Below the pieces are notes generated by a model, which was not told the origin of the DNA, did not search any database, and saw nothing but the letters and a program-made list of their open reading frames with translations. Shown in pieces: positions 36,439-44,949 of a DNA stretch of 64,000 nucleotides. Position numbers and translations under genes: made by a program. The stretch is from Chlorobiota bacterium (GTDB lineage: Bacteria > Bacteroidota > Ignavibacteria > OLB7): positions 1 through 64,000 of the forward strand of contig JAQBOZ010000007.1 of assembly GCA_028287785.1 (NCBI GenBank), written 5' to 3'. Within the stretch, counting starts at the first letter, position 1; each line of letters starts with the position of its first letter.

Positions 36439-37443
36439 TCATGTCGATTCGCGTGCGATGCCGCCGGCCTGTCCGCCGATGGACGATCCCTCCCTCGCGA
36501 TCATTGATTTGATCATCGCAAATACGAGGGGGATCATGATCTCGTGATGTCCCGTAAAGGAAAACCCCCTGCCGCTCTCCTGCGTGGGACGCCCCACCAC
36601 GTTGACGCGCGGGCGATAATGCTGGATCATATCGAAGTTCGCCGTGGTGAAATCGAAGGCGGGAGCGCCAAGATTCCGGGCGACCGTCAGCGCTTTCAGG
36701 AAGATCTCCGGCAGGATCACCGCGGAGCCGACGTTCATCACGACGCCACCGGAGCCAAGGCTGTTCAACTGATGACAGAGCGCGCGGAAATCGCGGAAGG
36801 AAAGCTCGCCCGTCGCCTCACCGCTCATCGACGGCTGCTGGTGGATGATATCGGTGCCGAGCGCCGCGTGGATCGTGATCGGCAGGCCGAGACGCACGCA
36901 GGTCGCCATGATCGACGGCCGGCCGGGATTCGCCTCGATGATCGCCTCCCCCACCGCCTCGCCAAAGCCGATCTCCCTGTCCTCCGAGGTATACGCCCGG
37001 TAAAGCGCGCCGTTGATGAACTCCCCGGTCTCCCGCGACATCCCGAACGTCCCGTCGGTGATCGTGGCCGCCACATCCTCCGATGTCTCCCCGAACAGCG
37101 CCGACTCGGTATCGTGGATCGCGCCGGCGGAGTTCATCGCGACTCCGGTCAGGATCTTCCGTTCCAGAAGGTCGCAGACGAGCGGCGCCAGCCCCACCTT
37201 CACCACGTGCGCCCCCATCATCAGGATGAGCGGCTTTCCCAGCCCGACGGCACGCACCGCCAGCTCCGCGAACGCACGGAGATCGCGGGCAATCAGGATG
37301 TCCGGGAGGGAGTCGATAAACTCATCGAACGTGCTCCCAGGCTCCAGCGGGCTGGCCCAGTCCCCGGCCGCAACCTTGCTTTCGCGGCCGGCGATGGAGA
37401 TGAGCTTGATCTGCGACAGGTCGGTCTTCGGAAAACGTGACAT
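36439..37443 (-). CDS. Deoxyhypusine synthase-like protein
   Basis: A 334-residue protein resembling the deoxyhypusine synthase (DHS) NAD-dependent fold: GKPLILMMGAHVVKVGLAPL, GVAMNSAGAIHDTESAL and GEAIIEANPGRPSIMATCVR. Eukaryotic and archaeal DHS modify eIF5A with spermidine; bacteria lack eIF5A, and their DHS-like proteins are assigned to homospermidine or other polyamine steps or remain uncharacterised. I do not see the canonical GG.PKH lysine motif; the aligned stretch reads VGSAVILPEIFLKALTVARN, so the catalytic mechanism may differ. No signal peptide. It sits alone between hairpin-repeat copies D and C. Confidence is moderate for the fold and low for the activity. Confidence 0.6.
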   Translation of the reverse strand: MSRFPKTDLSQIKLISIAGRESKVAAGDWASPLEPGSTFDEFIDSLPDILIARDLRAFAELAVRAVGLGKPLILMMGAHVVKVGLAPLVCDLLERKILTGVAMNSAGAIHDTESALFGETSEDVAATITDGTFGMSRETGEFINGALYRAYTSEDREIGFGEAVGEAIIEANPGRPSIMATCVRLGLPITIHAALGTDIIHQQPSMSGEATGELSFRDFRALCHQLNSLGSGGVVMNVGSAVILPEIFLKALTVARNLGAPAFDFTTANFDMIQHYRPRVNVVGRPTQESGRGFSFTGHHEIMIPLVFAMIKSMIAREGSSIGGQAGGIAREST

Positions 37444-37496
37444 AGGGCGCGAAGATAGGGACGGCCGGGGGCGCTTTCAAACCGGTCCCGCCTATC

Positions 37497-37788
37497 GGTC
37501 CTGACTCAGTTTGAATCCATCCTTCGATCTGCACGCTGAACGATCATCGATCGGCGAGACCTTGATCCCTCTTCAAGCTCCATCGGAGCGCACCGGTTAT
37601 AGCTACGATGAGTTCTTTCTTCCCAAGCTCCAGAGGAGCGAACCATCCCCGCATCCATGAACAACGGTACGCTCCGATGGAGCTTGAGATCACGGAAGGG
37701 GATGGCAGTGCGACAACCGGTACGCCCCGATGGGGCGGAGAACGGCAGATGGGGGATGCCAGGCATCATCACCCTCATCCAGTCACTC
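37497..37788 (+). repeat. Dispersed hairpin repeat, copy C
   Basis: A 292-bp copy starting GGTCCTGACTCAGTTTGAAT and ending near CAGTCACTCCT. The order of stems matches copies A and B: GCTCCATCGGAGC, the AAGCTCCAGAGGAGC/GCTCCGATGGAGCTT dyad, then GCCCCGATGGGGC. It lies between the start of the DHS-like gene and the stop of the propeller gene. Confidence 0.8.
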
Positions 37789-37794
37789 CTCCGC

Positions 37795-39075
37795 CTACCG
37801 CGCCTTTACCACCGGCACCACGCGGATCTCCCCACCCATTCGGACGCGCGCGTAGTAGACACCGCTTGCCACCTGCGCCCCCGACGCATCCCTCCCGTTC
37901 CAGACGATCGCGTGCCGCCCCGCCTGAAGATTTCCCTCGAACAGACGGCGGACATCGGCTCCACGCACGTCCACGATATCGGCAGCCACCCGGCTCCCGG
38001 CCGGCAGATCGAGCACGATATCCGACGATTCGGAAAATGGGTTCGGCATTGCCTCGATGCCCCGCATGGCGGCAGCCACGGGCGCAACCGCTGCGACGAC
38101 GGCGCTCCGGTAGCGGACCATCCCCAGGCCATGCACCGAGAGCCAGGGATGCCCCGCGGTATCCACCGCCAGCCCCCACGCATTCATGCGCTGGAACGGG
38201 AGCGTGATCGTGGTGGTTTTCATGAGCCCATCGAACCGGACGATCTGCGGGGCCGATGGATCGGTATGGGCGCCGGGATAGACCCAGATGCCGCCGCTCC
38301 GCTCCACCACGATATCCCCGACAACCGGAAGCGGAAGCCCCGCCGGCCCCACGCCGATGCGATCCCACACGCCGTTCCGGTAGCGGACAAGCCCCTGATC
38401 TGTTCCGATCCAGATCTCCCCCCTGATCCCCGCCACAATGCCCGTGATCGTGTTCGATGGGATCGTGGTATCGCTCGCCGTGATGTTGGTGATCTGCGTT
38501 CCCTTCAGCCTGTAGAGCCCCTTCTCCCGCGTGCCGATCCAGACCACGTCGGCGCTGTCCACCGCAAGCGCGCTGACGCCGCCGGTGAGCGGGAGCCTGG
38601 TTGATGTCCACTTCGCCCCGTTGTACATGTCGGCGGCGACCTGGGTGATGTTGAACGGCACAAGCCCCGGCTCCAGCAGCGTCCAGACCGCGCCGGTGTT
38701 CCTGCTCACGGCGATATAATAAACCTCGTTGAAACCGGCCGTCCCGATGTTCTTCCACCCGCTGGAATCGCGACGCCGCAGCTCACCGTTGGAGAACGCC
38801 CAGACGCGCCCCTGCCGGTCCACCGTAAGCGCCATGATCCACTCCTGCCCCAGCTCGTGCGTCCAGCGCGTTCCATCATAGTGGTCGATTCCCTGATAGT
38901 GCCCTCCCGCCCAGATTCCGCCGGCACTGTCGGCAACAACGATGCCCTCGTACGCCAGCGCCGAATCCGCGCCGGCCGGGGCGAAGTGCTGCCAGTCATC
39001 GGGGTTCTGCGCCGCGGCGGTCGCGATACACAGGAGGAAAAGCGCAATGAACGGGAGAAATCGAATGGAGGACAT
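37795..39075 (-). CDS. Secreted two-component-regulator-type propeller protein with T9SS tail
   Basis: The 426-residue product has a signal peptide (MSSIRFLPFIALFLLCIATA, then AAQ). Residues about 30-330 consist of repeated propeller blades with W.a...G.vW..t..gl pattern, for example GGIWAGGHYQGIDHYDGTRW, VVWIGTREKGLYRLKG and EIWIGTDQGLVRYRNGVWDR, as in reg_prop repeats. The end is a T9SS type A tail (PNPFSESSDIVLDLPAGSR, ASGVYYARVRMGGEIR). It is exported and surface-exposed; the ligand is unknown. A start seven codons earlier at 39096 is possible, but the chosen one gives a clean signal peptide. Confidence 0.85.
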   Translation of the reverse strand: MSSIRFLPFIALFLLCIATAAAQNPDDWQHFAPAGADSALAYEGIVVADSAGGIWAGGHYQGIDHYDGTRWTHELGQEWIMALTVDRQGRVWAFSNGELRRRDSSGWKNIGTAGFNEVYYIAVSRNTGAVWTLLEPGLVPFNITQVAADMYNGAKWTSTRLPLTGGVSALAVDSADVVWIGTREKGLYRLKGTQITNITASDTTIPSNTITGIVAGIRGEIWIGTDQGLVRYRNGVWDRIGVGPAGLPLPVVGDIVVERSGGIWVYPGAHTDPSAPQIVRFDGLMKTTTITLPFQRMNAWGLAVDTAGHPWLSVHGLGMVRYRSAVVAAVAPVAAAMRGIEAMPNPFSESSDIVLDLPAGSRVAADIVDVRGADVRRLFEGNLQAGRHAIVWNGRDASGAQVASGVYYARVRMGGEIRVVPVVKAR

Positions 39076-39344
39076 GATGGCCGGTTGCTGCTGCATGGTT
39101 ATCGGAAATTATGCCGCAATATCACGCGGAACCGGAGCGAGGCCAAACCAGAATTCCCGAAACCAAAGGATTCCAACGGGCGCAATCGGCCACGTCCGCA
39201 ATGTCCCAACATCCCCCCGCCCGTCTTATATTGGACGCGGTCTTCCAACCCGTCACTTGCCATGTCCAACCCTGCGAGGGAACTGCGGAATGGGCCACCG
39301 GCCCGTTGAGGGGGGTCCTTCCAGGCCATATCGTTATCAGCTCT

Positions 39345-40976
39345 ATGGATCGCTATCAGTTTTTTCTGAGACGAAACCCGGATATGCCGGAGGGGGAGCC
39401 GGAACGTTCGTCCGCGACCGTCACGCCAAGCCTCGCGAAATATTCCGGCCCGTGGAACCGACGGACCATCGCCCATCTTCTCCGCCGCGCCGTCGTGGCG
39501 CCGACGTATGCGGAGATGCAGGCCGCGTCCACGAAGAGCATGGATGAGCTGATCGATATGCTCCTGAGCCCGAACGCGGCAGCAACGGCCCCGCACGGCT
39601 GGTGTGGCGACTGCGTCGGCAACCCCAACGTCCCGTGGTATGACCAGCGGTTCGATCTGATCGACGCATTCAACATCGAGCTGCGGCGCTGGTGGTATCA
39701 GCAGATGGTGAACACCAATCTCTCGCTCCAGGAGCGGATGACCATCTTCTGGCATAACCACTTCGCCACCAACGCGATCGTGCTCTATGACCCGCGCCTG
39801 ATCTATTTCCAGAACCAGATTCTCCGGCAGCGCGCGCTGGGGAGCTTCCGCGATCTGGTCCGCGCCGTGACGATGGACAAGTCGATGCTGATGTTCCTGG
39901 ATGGGAAGTACAGCAAGAACAACGGCTACGTGAACGAGAACTACGCCCGCGAACTTCAGGAGCTGTTCACCATCGGCATCAGCGACAACGACGGCACGCC
40001 GAACTACACGCAGGCCGATATCCGCGAGGCCGCGCGCACGCTCACCGGCTGGGACTGGCTGGGCTACGGGCCCGCCGGCGGCGATCCCGCATCGAACCTG
40101 CTGACCGGACACGATCCAACCGACAAGAAGCTCTACGGCCGCACGATCACCGGCAACACCGATGGCGCCCCGGAGCTGGAGCAACTGCTCGACATCATCT
40201 TCAACCGCGAGGAGACCGCGCGCTACGTCATCCGCAAGCTCTACCGGTTCCTTGTGCACACCGATGTCACCCTCACGCCGGTCTACCCGATAGCGCCGGA
40301 GATCGAGGAGAATATCATCGCCCCGCTCGCGACCGAGTTCCGCTCCGCCAACTGGAACATCTCGGTGGTGCTCCGCCGCCTTCTGACATGCGAACATTTC
40401 TACGAGGATGATATCATCGGCTCCACGCTGAAAAGCCCCACCGATCTGCTGGTCGGCGCGGTACGGGGGATGCGGACCGCCCCGCTGGCGGGCAACCCCG
40501 GAGATCATGTGTTCGAGATCATGCAGGACCGCGCGGTCACTCTGGGGCAGAAGCTCTTCTTTCCTCCCGGCGTGCAGGGATGGAAGCATTACCGGAACTG
40601 GATCAGCACGTCCACGCTGCCGCAGCGGCATCTCTATACCGATCAGCTTATCAACGGCGTCCCGGTCACGCTCACCATCAGGCCCGCCGCCCTCTTCCCG
40701 GACTCCGTGCAGTTCGCGTCGGGCACCGCGATCATCGACACGCTCGCGTTCGCGAAACAGTTTCCGTCGTTCTCCGATCCGGAGGCGCTGGTTGCCGATA
40801 TCGCCGGCCATATGCTGGCGTACGCGCCGTCGCAGAAGCTTCTCGACAGGCTCCTCTACGAGCTTGTCGCCGACCGGGCATATGAATGGAAGGATGCTCC
40901 CGATGAGGCGAAGACGATCCGCCTCCGGGCGATGCTGCGCTATCTGATGCGCTCGACCAACTACCAGTTGATGTAA
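39345..40976 (+). CDS. DUF1800 domain protein
   Basis: A 543-residue protein of the DUF1800 family: IAHLLRRAVVAPTYAEMQAA near the start, ERMTIFWHNHFATN, MLMFLDGKYSKNNGYVNENY, ARELQELFTIGI and TLTGWDW. DUF1800 genes are almost always next to DUF1501 genes, as here, and both are common in Bacteroidota and Planctomycetes, but no function is established. No signal peptide is evident at the chosen ATG (39345, MDRYQFFLRRNPDMPEGEPE), so it may stay inside the cell or use an unusual export route. The DUF1501 gene follows 118 bp later on the same strand. Confidence 0.9.
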   Translation: MDRYQFFLRRNPDMPEGEPERSSATVTPSLAKYSGPWNRRTIAHLLRRAVVAPTYAEMQAASTKSMDELIDMLLSPNAAATAPHGWCGDCVGNPNVPWYDQRFDLIDAFNIELRRWWYQQMVNTNLSLQERMTIFWHNHFATNAIVLYDPRLIYFQNQILRQRALGSFRDLVRAVTMDKSMLMFLDGKYSKNNGYVNENYARELQELFTIGISDNDGTPNYTQADIREAARTLTGWDWLGYGPAGGDPASNLLTGHDPTDKKLYGRTITGNTDGAPELEQLLDIIFNREETARYVIRKLYRFLVHTDVTLTPVYPIAPEIEENIIAPLATEFRSANWNISVVLRRLLTCEHFYEDDIIGSTLKSPTDLLVGAVRGMRTAPLAGNPGDHVFEIMQDRAVTLGQKLFFPPGVQGWKHYRNWISTSTLPQRHLYTDQLINGVPVTLTIRPAALFPDSVQFASGTAIIDTLAFAKQFPSFSDPEALVADIAGHMLAYAPSQKLLDRLLYELVADRAYEWKDAPDEAKTIRLRAMLRYLMRSTNYQLM

Positions 40977-40990
40977 CCGGACTGTTGAAC

Positions 40991-41075
40991 AACGCCATCT
41001 GCGGCGTTGGCGGAACCATCTTCCCAAGCCCCCGAGGGGCGCAATTCCCGGTGCACAGGGCATCGACCTGTGCAC
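40991..41075 (+). repeat. Cluster of three short palindromic stems before the DUF1501 gene
   Basis: AACGCC/GGCGTT (40991-41008), GCCCC-CGA-GGGGC (41028-41040) and GTGCACAGG/CCTGTGCAC (41051-41075) follow each other in the 118-bp gap. The middle stem has the same 5-bp stem/3-nt loop design as the dispersed hairpin repeat. They may form a REP-like element or an mRNA processing structure that sets different levels of the two genes. Confidence 0.5.
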
Positions 41076-41094
41076 GTATCCCGGAGCCGAGCAT

Positions 41095-42657
41095 ATGAAA
41101 CGTCGCACATTCCTCAGTAGAAGCACATCGCTCCTGGCCGCGCCGATCCTCCTGAACGGCATGCGTCTCAGCGCCTGGACGGCGCCGACGGAGTGGCTGG
41201 CAGGCCTTGCCGGCGCCAGCGGCCGCGTGCTGGTGATCATCCAGCTTGAAGGAGGAAATGACGGGCTCAACATGGTGATCCCGGCGGAGGATGATCGATA
41301 CTACACATATCGCCCCACGCTTGGCATCGCGAAGTCCTCGGCGCTTCCGCTGGCCGGCCAGCCGCTTCTCCGCCTTCACCCGGCGATGAGCGGCGTCAGA
41401 AGCCTGTTCGACAGCGGGCTGCTGGCGATCGTGGAGAACATCGGCTATGATGGGATGAACCTCTCCCACTTCACCGGCACCGAAATCTGGAACACGGCGT
41501 CCGGCAACCGGAAGGAGGAGTTCCTCCAGACCGGCTGGATAGGCCGCTATCTCCAGCATGAGTATCCCGATTTCCCGGCCGTCCTTCCGGCCGATCCTCC
41601 CGCCATCGAGATCAGCCTTGCCACCTCCACCGTCTTCACGGTGCAGGGAGCATCGATCGGCATGTCGCTGACCGACCCGCAGCAGTTCTACGATCTGGTC
41701 AACGGCGGCGCCATCGTCCGCGATGATCAGGCGCCCGACAACCGCTCCGGCCGGGAATGGAACTTCGTGGACTCCATCAACAACCAGTCGCAGGTCTACA
41801 GCGAGGTGGTACGGGCAGCGGCTCAGAAGGGATCGAACAAGGTGAGCTATCCCGACGGCAACCTTCTGGCGCAGTCGCTCGGGATTATCGCCCGTCTGGT
41901 GGCCGGCGGGCTCGGGACCAGGATCTACAAGGTGACGCTTGGAGGGTTCGACACGCACTCCACGCAGGCCCCGCAGCACGAGAAGCTCCTGACAACGTTG
42001 AGCGATGCGATCAAGGCCTTCCAGGATGATCTGATCGCGCTGGGCATCGGCGACCGGGTGGTGGGGATGACGTACTCGGAGTTCGGACGGCGGGCCGGCG
42101 AGAATGGCAGCGGAACCGATCATGGCACCGCCGCTCCCCATTTCGTCTTCGGCTCGTCGATCGATGGCGGCAGGGTCTTCGGCGGCGTCCCGGATCTCGG
42201 CGCGCTCGACGCCAACGGAAATCTCCCGGCGGCTGTCGATTTCCGATGCTACTACTCCTCGATCTTCGCCCCCCTCTTCAATCTCGATGCGAAGGCGATG
42301 GCGACGGTGCTGCCGCTTCACCCATGCGATCTTCCCAACTATCTCCCACTCTTCCGCGTTCCCCCGAGCGGCGCCGATTCCTCCGCCACGACGCCGGCAG
42401 CGGCCTCGGTGACGGTGGAGCCCAACCCGGTCTCCGGCGACGCGCGCATCACCCTCCGATCACCACGCCGGGGGATGGCAACCATTACACTCACATCGGC
42501 TCGCGGAGAGCGGGTGCGAAGGCTCTATCGCGGCGACCTGGAGATGGGAAGCACGATGCTGCGATGCGATCTCTCCGGCGTGCCGGCGGGAAGCTATATC
42601 GTGACCGCGGAGATCGGGGGAGCGATGGCGACATCAAAGGTGACGGTGATACGATAG
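41095..42657 (+). CDS. DUF1501 domain protein with T9SS tail
   Basis: A 520-residue protein of the DUF1501 (sulfatase-like fold) family: VLVIIQLEGGNDGLNMVIPA, LPLAGQPLLRLHPAMSGVRS, ENIGYDGMNLSHFTG, VTLGGFDTHSTQ and GMTYSEFGRRAGENGSGTDH. It starts MKRRTFLSRSTSLLAAPILL, a Tat-like signal with RR in place but no full SRRxFLK consensus. The last 80 residues are a T9SS type A domain (VEPNPVSGDARITLRSPRRG, VPAGSYIVTAEIGG). So this partner is clearly directed outside the cell. Function unknown, paired with DUF1800. Confidence 0.9.
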   Translation: MKRRTFLSRSTSLLAAPILLNGMRLSAWTAPTEWLAGLAGASGRVLVIIQLEGGNDGLNMVIPAEDDRYYTYRPTLGIAKSSALPLAGQPLLRLHPAMSGVRSLFDSGLLAIVENIGYDGMNLSHFTGTEIWNTASGNRKEEFLQTGWIGRYLQHEYPDFPAVLPADPPAIEISLATSTVFTVQGASIGMSLTDPQQFYDLVNGGAIVRDDQAPDNRSGREWNFVDSINNQSQVYSEVVRAAAQKGSNKVSYPDGNLLAQSLGIIARLVAGGLGTRIYKVTLGGFDTHSTQAPQHEKLLTTLSDAIKAFQDDLIALGIGDRVVGMTYSEFGRRAGENGSGTDHGTAAPHFVFGSSIDGGRVFGGVPDLGALDANGNLPAAVDFRCYYSSIFAPLFNLDAKAMATVLPLHPCDLPNYLPLFRVPPSGADSSATTPAAASVTVEPNPVSGDARITLRSPRRGMATITLTSARGERVRRLYRGDLEMGSTMLRCDLSGVPAGSYIVTAEIGGAMATSKVTVIR

Positions 42658-42772
42658 GCGAATCGCCGGGCTCGCGCGACCGTATCCCCGGGCCCATGAA
42701 GGTTTCTCCATCGACAATCTCATGCGAAAGATCATCCATATCGACATGGACGCGACATAAAGTAAAAATCCA

Positions 42773-42831
42773 GATTTTCATCGGGGCCTTTTTGTCTCGG
42801 TACAGCATGGGTACAACAAGCAGGGGCTTAC
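42773..42831 (+). repeat. Att-like direct repeat R1
   Basis: GGTACAGCATGGGTACAACA and its flanks resemble R2 at 43589-43645 over about 55 bp, including the preceding terminator-like TTTTCATC.GGGGCCTTTTT. R1 lies just after the DUF1501 gene, R2 next to the remnant integrase. They probably mark integration joints of a lost element. Confidence 0.5.
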
Positions 42832-43036
42832 CGCCTGTTGAAAACGGGCGACGTAGATCGGTTCTTGTCCAATCTGGAAGATCGGCCGATTCAGCAGCCG
42901 TGACGAGCAGGACGGCGCGGGATATGCCGAGACAACGGAAATCATCTCCCATGCTTGGCTGAACATTGATTTCCATGGCACTCTTTCATCGTAACTTGGA
43001 CGGGCTCACAGATTGACAAAAGAGGAGATTCAGACG

Positions 43037-43519
43037 ATGGTCAGAAATGTCATTTGCCTTTGGTACGACGGCACGGCAGAAGAAGCCGCCCGGTTCTATG
43101 CTCAAACCTTCCCAGACAGTGCCATGACCGCGGTTCACCGCGCCCCCGGCGATTACCCGGCTGGCAAGGAGGGACAGGTGCTCACGGTCGAATTTACCGT
43201 GCTCGGCATACCCTGCCTCGGCCTCAATGGTGGCCCGGCCTTCAAACACAGTGAAGCGTTCTCGTTTCAGGTGATCACCGAAGATCAAGCCGAGACCGAT
43301 CGTTACTGGAATGCGATCGTCGATAACGGGGGGGCTGAAAGCGATTGCGGGTGGTGCAAGGACCGATGGGGCTTGTCCTGGCAGATCACCCCGCGGGTAC
43401 TCCTGGAAGCAACGACCAGTCACGACCAGGCGGCCGCCAAGCGCGCGTTCGACGCCATGATGCACATGCAAAAAATCGACATAGCCGCGATTGAAGCGGC
43501 ACGGGACGGTGTATCGTAA
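43037..43519 (+). CDS. VOC-superfamily (PhnB-like) protein
   Basis: The 160-residue protein reads MVRNVICLWYDGTAEEAARF, then FPDSAMTAVHRAPGDYPAGK, GIPCLGLNGGPAFKHSEAFS and WGLSWQITPRVL, the pattern of the PhnB/3-demethylubiquinone methyltransferase-like branch of the vicinal-oxygen-chelate superfamily. Many such proteins have no assigned substrate; antibiotic resistance, dioxygenase and glyoxalase roles all occur in the superfamily. The ATG at 43037 is chosen because AGAGGAG lies just upstream; a TTG eight codons earlier is also in frame. It sits between two att-like repeats, and very close relatives are common in Proteobacteria, so lateral transfer is likely. Confidence 0.88.
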   Translation: MVRNVICLWYDGTAEEAARFYAQTFPDSAMTAVHRAPGDYPAGKEGQVLTVEFTVLGIPCLGLNGGPAFKHSEAFSFQVITEDQAETDRYWNAIVDNGGAESDCGWCKDRWGLSWQITPRVLLEATTSHDQAAAKRAFDAMMHMQKIDIAAIEAARDGVS

Positions 43520-43578
43520 ACGGCCCGCCGCTATTGTAGCATTTCCAGCGCGGCTTAAAGAACACGCTCAAGCAGAAG

Positions 43579-43611
43579 AAAAAGCCCGGACTTTCATCCG
43601 GGCTTTTTCTT
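43579..43611 (+). terminator. Intrinsic terminator after the VOC gene, overlapping R2
   Basis: AAAAAGCCCGGA (43579-43590) pairs exactly with TCCGGGCTTTTT (43597-43608) around a 6-nt loop, followed by CTT. It is a textbook intrinsic terminator that works in both directions. Confidence 0.88.
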
Positions 43612-43645
43612 CTGGTACAACATGGTCCAACAATCAGGAGTTTAC
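43589..43645 (+). repeat. Att-like direct repeat R2
   Basis: Reads from the terminator into GGTACAACATGGTCCAACAA then TCAGGAGTTTAC. It matches R1 at most positions and overlaps the last codons of the remnant integrase, the usual position for the attachment site of a P4-type element. Confidence 0.55.
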
Positions 43646-44011
43646 TGGGGGAGGTGTAGATGAATTCTCAGGCCCTCCTTCCACCGCCTCAAGCTCCAAA
43701 GCCTGCACCACGACCTTCCCTGTCGTTGCCATACCATCCAGATCATCCGCCCATGCCTGCATCATGACCGTGCGTTGCTTAGGAAAGGTTGCACGATCAT
43801 ATGCATCCCTTAGCCTGTCTAATCTTGCCGGTCCTGTGAAGGTCAGCATCGAGAGTTTGACAGCCCGGGGCGTCCGGTCATAAAGACGCTCATCGCTCTC
43901 CAAAGCCTTCAGAAGCTCAAGGGGCGCCCTTGTATCGATCCCGCAGCGGAGAGGAGTAATAAGCATGCCATAGGGCGGTCGCGTGATTCTTTGGCCGAGT
44001 AAACATATCAA
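43634..44011 (-). pseudogene. P4-type tyrosine integrase, internally deleted remnant
   Basis: The 125-codon frame joins two parts of a P4-family integrase. PLELLKALESDERLY plus RAVKLSMLTFTGP correspond to the start of the catalytic domain (where intact enzymes have ALKL..LTFVRPGELR), and DAYDRATFPKQRTVMMQAWA then DDLDGM is the typical extreme C-terminus (pattern YNRAEYLEERRRMMQAWADYLD). The region that should contain the catalytic Arg, His and Tyr residues is gone, so the protein is inactive. The 3' end abuts R2. No N-terminal DUF4102 domain remains. Confidence 0.75.
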
Positions 44012-44219
44012 GTCAGATACGGCAACAAGAAATAAAGCAAAGAAAAAGGGCTTTTCAAATCAAATGGGCCTGCCGCACCCGCGGCTCAACTGATTTTATG
44101 AACCGGGATCATGGTCAGCCTCCTCGGCTCCGCTTGCATGACACATCGCCTACAACGCCTCATCATCCGCTGCAGTGGATTCCACACACATTCCATTAAC
44201 ATTTTCCTGCATACACATC

Positions 44220-44640
44220 ATGCGAAAGAATATCCGGCAGGCTCTTGCGGCAATGACAGCGATCTTTATCCTCCCGGCCGCCGCATATGCACAGTTCGAA
44301 ACGGCATCGGCGCCACGGTTGATTACTGGAGCTGGAGCGGCGATGGGGCGATGGCTATTACTGGGTGCTGGTCGGCGCATTCGGCGCATACCATTTTGTT
44401 CTCCCCAACAGGAAATGGGATCTGTTCGCCGGTCTTGGCCTCGGCTACCTCATCGTGCATACGTCGTGACACAGGCCGGACGGCGGCATAACTGAAGCGA
44501 GTCCGGCATCCTGCGCCAGCACTCTCTACTCGAACGGCGTCGCCGGAGCGCGTTACTTCTTCTCACCGTCGCTTGTATTGCATGCCCGCCTCGGATTTGG
44601 CGCATCGCTGCTATCAACAGGCCTCAACGTAACGCTCTGA
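44220..44640 (+). pseudogene. Broken outer-membrane beta-barrel protein gene
   Basis: The ATG at 44220 opens a signal peptide (MRKNIRQALAAMTAIFILPA, AAYAQ) but the frame then breaks. In a second frame come GYYWVLVGAFGAYHFVLPNR and KWDLFAGLGLGYLIVHTS, typical beta-barrel strands. In a third segment come GVAGARYFFSPSLVLHARLG and FGASLLSTGLNVTL before a stop at 44640. Together they spell an OmpW/opacity-like barrel interrupted by frameshifts and a small deletion. It lies beside the dead integrase, in a decayed island. Confidence 0.75.
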
Positions 44641-44949
44641 TATAAGGAACGGTTTCAGAAACCCGGATGAACGGTTTGAACGGTGGCAAATCAGACCCAT
44701 GTGAACGCCCGCCGTCCTTGTGCGGGTCCGACCTTCCGCAAGGCGACGCTGCTTCACAAACGATGGTTATCAAAACAGAAGATTATGCGGAACCGGGCGA
44801 AGAGCACACGGGAATTCATCTCAGCAATAATATTCGCATCCTGTTGTAACGGCATGCTCAAAGGCATAATTCGCTTGCATGGATGCGTAACGTTCCATAC
44901 GTTGACCGGTGTAATCTCCCATGCACCTCTTTATTAGGGAGTTCATCGT
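44641..44949. other. Intergenic stretch in the decayed island
   Basis: About 310 bp with only short frames. One plus-strand frame ends KTEDYAEPGEEHTGIHLSNN, which looks protein-like but matches nothing I recognise and may be another gene relic. The end presumably holds the promoter of the small protein at 44950. Confidence 0.35.

Noticed and set aside
31250-37788. CRISPR array or tandem satellite
   Set aside because: The copies are separated by complete genes, are about 300 bp long, and have no short regular repeat-spacer pattern.
42773-43645. VOC gene as an integron cassette with attC sites
   Set aside because: The flanking repeats lack the paired RYYYAAC/GTTRRRY cores and lie next to a P4-type integrase relic, so an att-site interpretation is better.
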